From NCBI GenBank assembly GCA_964541755.1, contig CAZIRF010000001.1, positions 1 to 64,000 of the forward strand: a stretch of 64,000 bases of DNA, given 5' to 3'. The notes under the pieces were generated by a model, which was not told the origin of the DNA, made no database searches, and saw only the letters and a program-made list of their open reading frames with translations. A program made the position numbers and the translations under genes. Shown here piece by piece: positions 18,563 to 26,215 of the stretch. Numbering within the stretch: position 1 is the stretch's first letter; each line of letters begins with the position of its first letter. This stretch comes from CAZIRF01 sp964541755. GTDB taxonomy: Bacteria; Spirochaetota; Spirochaetia; Treponematales; Breznakiellaceae.

Positions 18563-20117
18563 CGGCGCCCTCCTTGTCCACACGACTGGCGGTCCCGGCC
18601 GTCGCAGAAAGCTCCCATTCCATGGCGTTTATCGCCGCAATGTATGCGCGTATGGAGGCTTCGACAATATCGGTTGAAAGACCGCGGCCATTCCAGCGAC
18701 GCCCGTCCCAGGAAACCTTGACGATGGCCTCGCCCTGGGCGTCTTCCCCGCCGGTAACGGAGCCAAGTTCAAAGTCTTCCAGATCCAAATCCTTGCCAAT
18801 AATCTGATCAATGGCCTTGAATGCCGCATCAATGGGGCCATCGCCAACAGCCACCTTCTCGATATCCTCGCCCAGGGAGTGGTGGAGCTTGATCGTACTC
18901 GTGGAGCTCAAGCTGGAACCGGAATTGACCACCCAACGCTCAAGAGACCAGGTCTCGGGTATGGTGGCCGAAGCCCCCGCAACGAGGGCTTCGATGTCGC
19001 GATCGCTCACGACCTTCTTTTTGTCGGCCAGATCCTTGAACTTGGCGAAGGCCTCTTCCACCGCGGCAGATTCGATCGTAAAACCCAAATCCTTGAGGCG
19101 GTCTTCAAAGGCGTGACGGCCGGAGTGTTTGCCCAGGACCATACGATTTTTGGGCAAGCCGATGGACTCGGGGGTCATGATCTCGTAGGTTTCGCGGTTG
19201 GCAAGAATACCATGCTGATGGATACCCGCCTCGTGCGCAAAGGCGTTCTCTCCCACAATGGCCTTGTTCGGCTGGACGCGGACACCGGTTACCTGCGACA
19301 CGAGGCGGCTCGCTGCGTATATCCGGGTCGTGTCAATGCGGCAGTCAAGATCAAAGAGATCCTTGCGGGTGCGCAGTGCCATGACGATTTCCTCGAGAGA
19401 GGCATTACCGGCGCGCTCGCCCAGACCGTTAATCGTACACTCAAGCTGGCCCGCCCCGGCGAGGGCTGCAGCAAGGGTATTCGCGACGCCCAAGCCCAAA
19501 TCGTTGTGGCAGTGTACCGATACAACGGCCTTCTCGATCCCGGGGGTGTGCTCGATGACGTACTTCACCATCCTGGCGAAGTCCTCGGGGATCCCGTAAC
19601 CCACTGTATCGGGGATATTGAGGGTGCGGGCACCGGCCTTGATGACCTCACCGAATACGCGGCAGAGGAAGTCCGGGTCGGATCGCGACGCGTCCTCGGC
19701 AGAAAACTCTACATCGTCGATAAAGCCCTTGGCGTACTTGACGGCCTTGACCGCCCGCTCGACAACTTGGTCGGGGGTCATCTTGAGCTTGTACTCCATG
19801 TGGATGGGGCTCGTGGCGAGGAAGGTGTGAATACGGGGAGCCACCGCGTGTTTGAGGGCGTCACGGCCGGCATCTATATCTTTCTCGAGGGCACGACAGA
19901 GGCCGGCAACCGAAGAATTCTTGACGATCTCGGCAACGGCCTTGACCGAGGCAAAGTCGCCCGGACTCGCAGCAGGAAAGCCTGCCTCCATGACATCTAC
20001 CCCCAGCTTTTCAAGCTGGCGGGCGACCTGGAGTTTTTCCTGCAAATTCATCGAGCAGCCGGGGGCCTGCTCGCCATCGCGCAAAGTGGTATCAAAAATC
20101 TTTACAATACGGCTCAT
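18555..20117 (-). CDS. leuA: 2-Isopropylmalate synthase
   Basis: 520 aa. First step of leucine synthesis: acetyl-CoA plus 2-oxoisovalerate. Clear family motifs are IFDTTLRDGEQAPGCSMN, VEFSAEDASRSD, VHCHNDLGLGVANTLAA (metal ligands) and NAFAHEAGIHQHG. A C-terminal allosteric leucine-binding domain (about 385-515) is present. The ATG at 20117 is preceded by AAAGGAG; an open stretch upstream is not needed. A strong hairpin lies only 12 bases before the start codon. Confidence 0.96.
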   Translation of the reverse strand: MSRIVKIFDTTLRDGEQAPGCSMNLQEKLQVARQLEKLGVDVMEAGFPAASPGDFASVKAVAEIVKNSSVAGLCRALEKDIDAGRDALKHAVAPRIHTFLATSPIHMEYKLKMTPDQVVERAVKAVKYAKGFIDDVEFSAEDASRSDPDFLCRVFGEVIKAGARTLNIPDTVGYGIPEDFARMVKYVIEHTPGIEKAVVSVHCHNDLGLGVANTLAAALAGAGQLECTINGLGERAGNASLEEIVMALRTRKDLFDLDCRIDTTRIYAASRLVSQVTGVRVQPNKAIVGENAFAHEAGIHQHGILANRETYEIMTPESIGLPKNRMVLGKHSGRHAFEDRLKDLGFTIESAAVEEAFAKFKDLADKKKVVSDRDIEALVAGASATIPETWSLERWVVNSGSSLSSTSTIKLHHSLGEDIEKVAVGDGPIDAAFKAIDQIIGKDLDLEDFELGSVTGGEDAQGEAIVKVSWDGRRWNGRGLSTDIVEASIRAYIAAINAMEWELSATAGTASRVDKEGAGV

Positions 20118-20129
20118 AATATCTCCTTT

Positions 20130-20239
20130 GACACCTGTGGCGCAGGTGTCGATACAGTCACGGGAATGAGGCACAGACCTGGCAGCGTCGGGCATCGGAT
20201 TCACGCGAGAACCCTCTCCGGCGCGACATTCTGCGCCGG
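20130..20239 (-). promoter_or_regulatory. Two hairpins in the ilvN-leuA gap, possible attenuator
   Basis: GACACCTG/CAGGTGTC arms at 20130-20137 and 20143-20150 form an 8-base stem next to the leuA ribosome site. CCGGCGC/GCGCCGG arms at 20218-20224 and 20233-20239 form a second one immediately after the ilvN stop. A similar CCGGCGC..GCGCCGG hairpin recurs at 54664-54682. They could uncouple leuA expression from ilvN, or control its translation. No leader peptide rich in Leu codons was seen. Confidence 0.45.
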
Positions 20240-20740
20240 TTAAATGTTCAGGTTGAGGGCAAGCGTGCCGCGCTCAAGGGCTACGAGGCCGGTGCGGGCT
20301 AGCTCGATAATGCCAAAGGGGCGTAGGAGGAGGAGGAGGCCATCCAGCTTGTCGGTGTCGCCGGTAGCCTCGATGGTAATGGTGGTGGGAGATACGTCGA
20401 TAATACGGGCGCGGAAAATGTTGGCGATCTCGAGAACAGCCGCACGGTTGGACTCGTCGGCACCCAGCTTGACGAGAACGAGCTCGCGGCGGATGCAGGA
20501 CTCGGGGGAGAGCTCGCGCACAGCGATAACATCCACCAGCTTGTCCAGCTGCTTGATGATCTGGTCGAGGACCGATTCATCGCCACTGACGGCGATCGTC
20601 ATACGTGAGACCGACGGATTGTCTGTCTCGCCGACCGTCAACCCGTCGATGTTGAAGCCACGACGGCTAAACAGCCCGGAAACCCGGCTGAGCGTACCGG
20701 AACGGTTCTCAACCAGAGCCGACACCACGTGTCGTTTCAT
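20240..20740 (-). CDS. ilvN: Acetolactate synthase small (regulatory) subunit
   Basis: 166 aa. The N-terminal ACT domain (RHVVSALVENRSGTLSRVSGLFSRRGFNIDGLTVGET) binds the inhibitor valine in this family; a second ACT-like domain follows (IFRARIIDVSPTTITIEATG). It activates IlvB and gives feedback control. The ATG is preceded by a strong GGAGG. It lies directly downstream of the fused aromatic gene and upstream of leuA, and is separated from ilvB by three genes. Confidence 0.95.
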   Translation of the reverse strand: MKRHVVSALVENRSGTLSRVSGLFSRRGFNIDGLTVGETDNPSVSRMTIAVSGDESVLDQIIKQLDKLVDVIAVRELSPESCIRRELVLVKLGADESNRAAVLEIANIFRARIIDVSPTTITIEATGDTDKLDGLLLLLRPFGIIELARTGLVALERGTLALNLNI

Positions 20741-20759
20741 ACCTACCTCCTGCATCGGG

Positions 20760-22712
20760 TCACAGAGATGCCCGATACGTTCCCAGTATTCTAAAGTCCT
20801 CTGTCTTCTTTTTCAACTCCGTGACAGCGACATCAAAGACATTTTTGTCATCTCCAATCAATATATCGGCGTAAAAGAGATAACGCCAAGGCTTTCCGGG
20901 TATGGGGCGCGATTCAAGCTTTGAGAGATTGATGCCGCTGTCTCCCAAAATCTTGAGACAGGCGAAGAGAGATCCCGGCTCGTTCGGGGTCGAGAACACG
21001 AGCGAAGCCTTGTCCGGCGCCCCGGCAGAGAGCCCGGAGGGCTCGGGGGCATAATTGTTTTCATCGTTACGGGCTATCACCAAAAAGCGTGTGTAATTGA
21101 GCGGGTTCGTCTCGATTCCCGCCTTGAGAACCTTGAGGCCGTGAATCTTCGCAGCCATTTCGCTCGCGATGGCCGCCACCGAATCATGACCCTCCTGCTG
21201 GATGGAAACGACGGCCCCCGCGGTATTGTTGCAGGGCTCGAGTATCCAGTCGGGATGTGTGGCCAGAAAATCCTGGCACTGGGCAAAGCCCTGCGGATGG
21301 CTTCGCACCGTTTTTATCTTTTCTATTGAGGAAGATTCAAGGCCGATAAGGGAGTGGACAATGCGCAGCTTGAGCTCCCCGACAATGGAAATATCCGGGT
21401 AGCGGATAAAGAGGTCGTAGTTCTCGTGGATGGACCCGGCGAGGCTGTTTTCAACCGGTACCACACCCCAGGTCGCCGACCCGTCGAGGACCGCATCAAA
21501 GACAGCGGGGAAACTCGCAAGACCGCGGCGGGGGGCATCTTCGCCAAAGGCGCGTACAAGGGCCTGCTCTGCATAAGCGCCACTCTCGCCGCTAAAGACC
21601 ACCAAATCCCGCCCTGCGCCAGAGGCCGCTGCCGCAAGGGGGTTGTCGCCGGTAAAGACAGCCGCCGATGTTGAGCGGGCATCACCGGGCCGGGGGGTAC
21701 GCAGAAGCTCTTTGCCCACGACGGGAGCCAGGGCCTCGACATCGCGCATGAGCTTTTCGAACTGCTCGGGATAGAGGGACTGCGGGCCGTCGGAGAGGGC
21801 CTGCTCGGGGTGCGGATGCACTTCGATGGTAAGCCCGTCCGCCCCGGCCGCGATGGCTGCGAGGGAAGCCTGGCTAATCATCGAGCGTATGCCCAGCGCG
21901 TGGCTGGGGTCCACCAAAATGGGCAGATGGGAGAGCTTCTTGACCACCGGAATGGCCGATATGTCCAGGGTGTTGCGGGTATAGGTCTCGAAGGTGCGGA
22001 TACCCCGCTCGCAGAGGATGACATCCTTGGTTCCGCTGGCCATGAGGTACTCGGCAGAAAGGAGCCACTCTTCGATGGTGGCAGAGGGCCCGCGCTTGAG
22101 AAGAACCGGCTTGCGCAGTGCCCCGACCTTCTTCAAGAGCTCGAAGTTCTGCATGTTGCGAGCGCCAATCTGGAATATGTCGGTAAGGTCGCGCATTGCC
22201 TCTGCACTTTCGGGCGAGACAATTTCGGTGGTGATGGGCATACCGAACTTTTCGCCGGCGGCCTTCATGTACTCGAGGCCCTCGATACCCAAACCTTGGA
22301 AGGAATACGGGCTGGAACGGGGCTTGAAGGCCCCGCCGCGCAGCAAGACCGCCCCGGATTCGCGCACGCGCTCTGCGGTTTCGAAGATCTGTTCCTTGCT
22401 CTCGACCGCACAGGGCCCGGCCATCACGACAATACGGGACCCGCCAATTTTAACCGGTCCCACCGTGATGATACTGTCCTCTTCGTGGGCTTCGCGGGAA
22501 GCCAGCTCGTACGGCTTGGTCGTCGACGCGACACGTTCGACGCCCGGCAAGAGGGTAAGTTCGCGCAGGTCGAAGCTCCCCTTGCCGGAAGCACCCAATA
22601 TGATGTCGTCGCCCAAAAACTGCTCGCGCACCTTGAACTGCCGCTCGGTGAGAAAGCTCACGACACGGTCTTTATCGCTGGTGGAAACAGATTTGGAAAG
22701 AACTACTATCAT
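20760..22712 (-). CDS. Fused DAHP synthase - prephenate dehydratase
   Basis: 650 aa bifunctional enzyme. Residues 1-70 are a ferredoxin-like regulatory lobe and 80-335 a type I-beta (AroF/AroG) DAHP synthase barrel, with VVMAGPCAVES, GGAFKPRSSPYSFQG and ILVDPSHALG. After a 30-residue linker, 369-547 form a prephenate dehydratase with the catalytic TRF at 541-543, and 568-650 an ACT domain with ESRP at 600-603 for phenylalanine binding. It would catalyse the first step of the shikimate pathway and the phenylpyruvate-forming step. Chorismate mutase, the step before dehydration, is absent from the fusion. First gene of the operon. Only a weak ribosome site is visible at 22712. Confidence 0.93.
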   Translation of the reverse strand: MIVVLSKSVSTSDKDRVVSFLTERQFKVREQFLGDDIILGASGKGSFDLRELTLLPGVERVASTTKPYELASREAHEEDSIITVGPVKIGGSRIVVMAGPCAVESKEQIFETAERVRESGAVLLRGGAFKPRSSPYSFQGLGIEGLEYMKAAGEKFGMPITTEIVSPESAEAMRDLTDIFQIGARNMQNFELLKKVGALRKPVLLKRGPSATIEEWLLSAEYLMASGTKDVILCERGIRTFETYTRNTLDISAIPVVKKLSHLPILVDPSHALGIRSMISQASLAAIAAGADGLTIEVHPHPEQALSDGPQSLYPEQFEKLMRDVEALAPVVGKELLRTPRPGDARSTSAAVFTGDNPLAAAASGAGRDLVVFSGESGAYAEQALVRAFGEDAPRRGLASFPAVFDAVLDGSATWGVVPVENSLAGSIHENYDLFIRYPDISIVGELKLRIVHSLIGLESSSIEKIKTVRSHPQGFAQCQDFLATHPDWILEPCNNTAGAVVSIQQEGHDSVAAIASEMAAKIHGLKVLKAGIETNPLNYTRFLVIARNDENNYAPEPSGLSAGAPDKASLVFSTPNEPGSLFACLKILGDSGINLSKLESRPIPGKPWRYLFYADILIGDDKNVFDVAVTELKKKTEDFRILGTYRASL

Positions 22713-23047
22713 GGTGCCTGCGCCCCCCGGCGCGAGCCCGACCGCAAAAACCGACTGGCTGGTCGGTAGCAGGCAGGGCATTATATGAAAGATACACGGA
22801 ACGCGGGGCCAACTATCAGCCTTGAATAAATGAAAGCATCCATCCTTCAAAATTGCGAGCCGTGGAGTCGATACTACTCAAGTGGGGGGACTTGGACAAG
22901 GGGAACAAGCGAAAAATTGCATAAAAATACATTTTTGCCATTATTTTTACATAAATATTTTCATCACATTTTTCACTTCGATTTTTAAATGCAAAACTTT
23001 ATGAACTGGCGTTACACTGATTAAGTGTTTTTACCTGTCCTGTTTCC
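22713..23047. promoter_or_regulatory. 335-base divergent intergenic region
   Basis: Separates the aromatic/branched-chain operon (leftward) from the two-component system (rightward). 22713-22860 is GC-rich leader sequence of the left operon and holds an exact copy of the dispersed 14-base motif. 22911-23005 is strongly AT-rich with runs of A and T and is the likely promoter area for both directions. No single promoter stands out, and no T-box or leader peptide was recognised. Confidence 0.5.
22812..22825 (+). repeat. Exact copy of dispersed 14-base motif
   Basis: ACTATCAGCCTTGA, in the leader region about 100 bases upstream of the DAHP synthase fusion start. Confidence 0.6.
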
Positions 23048-23959
23048 ATGCACGAATACTATCGCAGATGGACCGGTATTGACATACGGAATAAACGAAA
23101 AGCATTTTCGGATTCTCACAGCCTGGCTGACGAAACTCACGGGGGATTTTTGGACATAGTGGACAGTTTGGGCGCACTGCGCATTACAGCCCTCTTTTTT
23201 ACCGCTGCAAGCTTCGTATTTCTCGCGCTAGTCCTCCTGTATTCCCTGCACCGGCAGACAAAACGCATCGATCGTGCGCAAATGCAGGAGATACTCACGG
23301 CCGACGAAACCCTTCGCCGCGAGTTTGCCCGCGACCTCCACGACGACATCGCCCAAGAATTGGCGGCTGCCCGCATGCTCTGTGAACGGGCCGCCAACGA
23401 AGAAAACCCCACCCTCTCCCGTGAACGCTGCAAGGCAGCCGGGCTTCTCTTGGGGGAGTGCGGGAAAAAAGTTCGCGGCTTGAGCCGCCGCTTGCGCCCC
23501 CCCGAACTGGAAAACGGAGGGCTCCTGCCCGCCATTCAATCCCTCATTCAGCTGGTACACCAGCTTCACGGTATCGATATCGCCCTGGGGACCAACGGTG
23601 ATATTCCCCGCTTTTCCCTCGAAATCGAAACACACCTCTATCGCATCATCCAGGAAGCCCTTATCAATGCCATCAAGTATGCGGGGAATCATCGAATTAG
23701 TGTGCGCTTAACCATTACCAAGCCCAAGAATCCTCTGTTGCGGATTGAAGTCATCAACGAGGGCCACGAGCCCGCTACATCAACATTGTCCACCCGTACC
23801 AGTGCCACTTTTGGGGGGATGGGAATCCCCGGCATGCGCGATCGTGCGGCACTTCTTGGCGCTCGCTTTACCCTGTTTACCGGCCCGCTCCGCAGCTGCG
23901 TCATGGTGGAGCTGCCACTTGTCACGGCTCTTCGACAGGGATTGCAGAGGGGTGTATAA
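23048..23959 (+). CDS. NarX/DegS-type sensor histidine kinase
   Basis: 303 aa. One membrane helix at about 45-70 (ITALFFTAASFVFLALVLLY) separates a short N-terminus from the cytoplasm. The HisKA_3 box EFARDLHDDIAQELAAARM (about 95-113) carries the phosphorylated His. The HATPase domain has YRIIQEALINAIKYA as N-box and FGGMGIPGMRDRAALLGA as the terminal G-box. With no large sensor domain, the signal may be membrane- or partner-borne. The stop overlaps the start of the response regulator gene (TAATG). No good ribosome site precedes the ATG. Confidence 0.92.
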   Translation: MHEYYRRWTGIDIRNKRKAFSDSHSLADETHGGFLDIVDSLGALRITALFFTAASFVFLALVLLYSLHRQTKRIDRAQMQEILTADETLRREFARDLHDDIAQELAAARMLCERAANEENPTLSRERCKAAGLLLGECGKKVRGLSRRLRPPELENGGLLPAIQSLIQLVHQLHGIDIALGTNGDIPRFSLEIETHLYRIIQEALINAIKYAGNHRISVRLTITKPKNPLLRIEVINEGHEPATSTLSTRTSATFGGMGIPGMRDRAALLGARFTLFTGPLRSCVMVELPLVTALRQGLQRGV

Positions 23960-24636
23960 TGCCCGGTATGCACAAAAAAATACTGGTTGTTGACGATCAC
24001 CCCATTTTTCGCACGGGACTCTGTGCCGCCCTGGCAGATACCGGTCGATGGGACCCCATCGGGCAGGCGGCCTGCGTTGCAGAGGCAATTGAAACGCTCG
24101 AAACAGAGGCCTGGCCGGTTTTGCTTCTGGACTTGAATCTTCCCGATGGCGATGGTTTTGCCGTTCTGGAAGCCTGCGACTCCCTCTCGCGAAAACCCGC
24201 AACTCTCGTATTGTCCATGCATATGGAACGTGATTTTATCCAGAAGGCCTTTCGCCTGGGGGCCTTGGGCTACGCCAGCAAAAACCTGGCCTTCGCGGCA
24301 TTGGAACAGGGCCTGCAAACGGTAGCCCAGGGACAGGTTTTCATGGAACACGATGTGCTCAAGGCCCTGGATCTCTTCGAACAACGACAGGAAGACGACC
24401 CCGCCTGTGTTGCGCTGCTCGAAACCCTCGCTCCACGCGAGAAGGAACTCCTGGCCTGTCTTCTTTCCGGCTATACAGTCAAGGAAGCGGCGCTCCACTT
24501 GAAGGTATCGGCCCGTACCGCAGAGAACTATCAGAGTTCAATCTACAGCAAGCTGGGCGCCGCCAGCCCGGTCCACCTTGTGACGATTGCACTCAAAGCG
24601 GGCTGCCCGGGTATCACTCAATCATTCAACGCATAA
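23959..24636 (+). CDS. NarL/FixJ-family response regulator
   Basis: 225 aa. Receiver domain 1-125 has the acidic pair in VVDDHPIF, the phospho-acceptor Asp in VLLLDLNLPDGDG, the conserved Ser and the Lys in YASKN. The LuxR helix-turn-helix is at about 155-215 (LAPREKELLACLLSGYTVKEAALHLKVSARTAENY). It pairs with the overlapping kinase. An AGAGGGG site precedes the ATG at 23959; a second ATG at 23968 is possible. Its stop region overlaps that of the convergent lipoprotein gene by 19 bases. Confidence 0.93.
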   Translation: MPGMHKKILVVDDHPIFRTGLCAALADTGRWDPIGQAACVAEAIETLETEAWPVLLLDLNLPDGDGFAVLEACDSLSRKPATLVLSMHMERDFIQKAFRLGALGYASKNLAFAALEQGLQTVAQGQVFMEHDVLKALDLFEQRQEDDPACVALLETLAPREKELLACLLSGYTVKEAALHLKVSARTAENYQSSIYSKLGAASPVHLVTIALKAGCPGITQSFNA

Positions 24637-26159
24637 ACCTCGACCGTATCATCGAGGAAATTTGTAAAAGCCAGATAGCGCCCGTCATCCGAAACATCGA
24701 GCCCTGTCGGCTGGTTCCCGCCCACGAGCGTCTGTATGACATCCCCCGTTTCGACATCGATGATGTACACATTTCCGTCGCGCGGGCTGCGCAGAAGGTA
24801 GCTTTCGGGGTTGTTCGGCCCGCGGCAAGAGACAAAGAGGCGCCTTCCCGCCGGATCGAGGTCAATGGTGTTGGGATTCCAATCAGGAACCCGGTACTGC
24901 TTCTCCAGGGCAAGATCTGCCGTGGACAGACGGAAGATGCGGGAGTGGCGCATGTCGTTTACAAAGAGGCTTGCGCCATCCGGCGAAAGGACAATGTGGC
25001 GCATGGCGGCCCCGGCACGAACAAAGCGTTTGCTTTCCTTCCAGGTTTCGGTCGAAAAACAGTAGAGGGTATCCCCATCATAGGATGCGACGAAGAGCGA
25101 CGATCCATCCTTCGAAAAGGCGAGCCCCCGGGGGATTTTGAGGTTGATGAGTTTTTTGACGAAGGCGCCCGTCTCGCGATCGAGAATGACGACATCGTTC
25201 GTAAGCCAGTTGGAAACGGCAATCCAGCGCCGGGCGGGATCACTGGCCATGACCTTGGTCCAGGACCCGCGGGCGCTCACGGTGCGTAAAAATGCAGGAT
25301 CCTCTGCAGCAGAAGGAGCCCCCCCAACAGGCGGCAAACGATACTCGTGGATCATGCCCGTCGTCATCTGCGAAATCCACAAACTGCCGGTATCCGCCAA
25401 TAATAGCGGTTCAACATAGCCCTTTTTTTCGGCGTCGGGGGCGGTAATACGCGCGTACGCCGAGGCCTCTCCACGAAGGGCCCCCTCGAAGGCAATATAA
25501 TCGAAGCCGACATCATTGAGCAGCGGCACGACCAGATGACTGCCATCCGGGGTAAAGGCAACCTGTTTGGGCTGCGACCCGGTGGAAAACAGCCCGATGG
25601 ACCGGGCTGGCCCGGCATCCTTCTGGTGCTTGAGACGCAGGGACCTCGGGGCATCGAGATGAATATCAATGCTCTGCTCGGCGTAGCCGTCCCGAACAAG
25701 GGTGATGCGCCGCTTTCCGTATGCGAGCAGGGCTTTCCCGCCGCCCTCGGAAAACCCGTCACATGCCGCGCCGTCTATCAGTATGGCCGACTCCCCGTTG
25801 ACCACTTCAATGGCCAGCTCGTACAAGAGAGGGGCAAGGCTGATAGTTACCCCCGTCTCGCGTAAAGCGGATGCCGACACCGCTGTTACGCGGGCCGGCT
25901 CCCAGCCTTCGAGTTCGAGAGTAAAGACCGCTTCCCGATTGCGGCGTGAAACAGGCCCGGGAAGAACGGGTTCGCCATCGACCAACAGGGGGGACGCGCC
26001 GGCTTCACGCAGGGTCGTGTCGAAGACAGCCCGAGCGGCAGGGGGCTCGATGGAGACAATAAAACTGCGCTCGCAAGAGACGAGAGAGAGCGCCCCAAAG
26101 AAAAGGGCCACGACGGGCAGGCAGAAGCCGCAAGAGCGGGAAAGGCTATGTATTCTCAT
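24618..26159 (-). CDS. Beta-propeller (YNCE-like) lipoprotein
   Basis: 513 aa. Signal peptide with lipobox (GALSLVSC). Residues 30-185 contain PEGA-like beta segments (LELEGWEPARVTAVSAS; ILIDGAACDGFSEGG; KRRITLVRDGYAEQSIDIHL). Residues 195-513 form a seven-bladed propeller with repeats such as PKQVAFTPDGSHLVVPL, PRGLAFSKDGSSLFVASYDGD, MRHIVLSPDGASLFVND and PTGLDVSDDGRYLAFTN. Probably a surface or periplasmic binding or scaffold protein; no enzyme residues are apparent. Divergent from the GNAT-kinase gene. Confidence 0.8.
   Translation of the reverse strand: MRIHSLSRSCGFCLPVVALFFGALSLVSCERSFIVSIEPPAARAVFDTTLREAGASPLLVDGEPVLPGPVSRRNREAVFTLELEGWEPARVTAVSASALRETGVTISLAPLLYELAIEVVNGESAILIDGAACDGFSEGGGKALLAYGKRRITLVRDGYAEQSIDIHLDAPRSLRLKHQKDAGPARSIGLFSTGSQPKQVAFTPDGSHLVVPLLNDVGFDYIAFEGALRGEASAYARITAPDAEKKGYVEPLLLADTGSLWISQMTTGMIHEYRLPPVGGAPSAAEDPAFLRTVSARGSWTKVMASDPARRWIAVSNWLTNDVVILDRETGAFVKKLINLKIPRGLAFSKDGSSLFVASYDGDTLYCFSTETWKESKRFVRAGAAMRHIVLSPDGASLFVNDMRHSRIFRLSTADLALEKQYRVPDWNPNTIDLDPAGRRLFVSCRGPNNPESYLLRSPRDGNVYIIDVETGDVIQTLVGGNQPTGLDVSDDGRYLAFTNFLDDTVEVYALND
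25835..25847 (-). repeat. 13-base copy of dispersed motif
   Basis: Reverse complement gives ACTATCAGCCTTG, coding Thr-Ile-Ser-Leu within the propeller lipoprotein. Confidence 0.45.
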
Positions 26160-26215
26160 GACTGTCCGTTACAATAGACAGAGGGCGCCCGCAATGCAAG
26201 GCCCCGGGAGGACAG

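Noticed and set aside
18879..20243. 454-codon open frame on the plus strand, opposite leuA
   Set aside because: Antisense to a clear leuA gene, with no family likeness. GC-rich coding DNA often leaves such frames open.
22812..22825. Dispersed motif as a sigma-28 promoter
   Set aside because: Its reverse core GCTGATAG resembles the sigma-28 -10 box, but no TAAA lies 15 bases upstream at the copy checked and several copies are inside genes.
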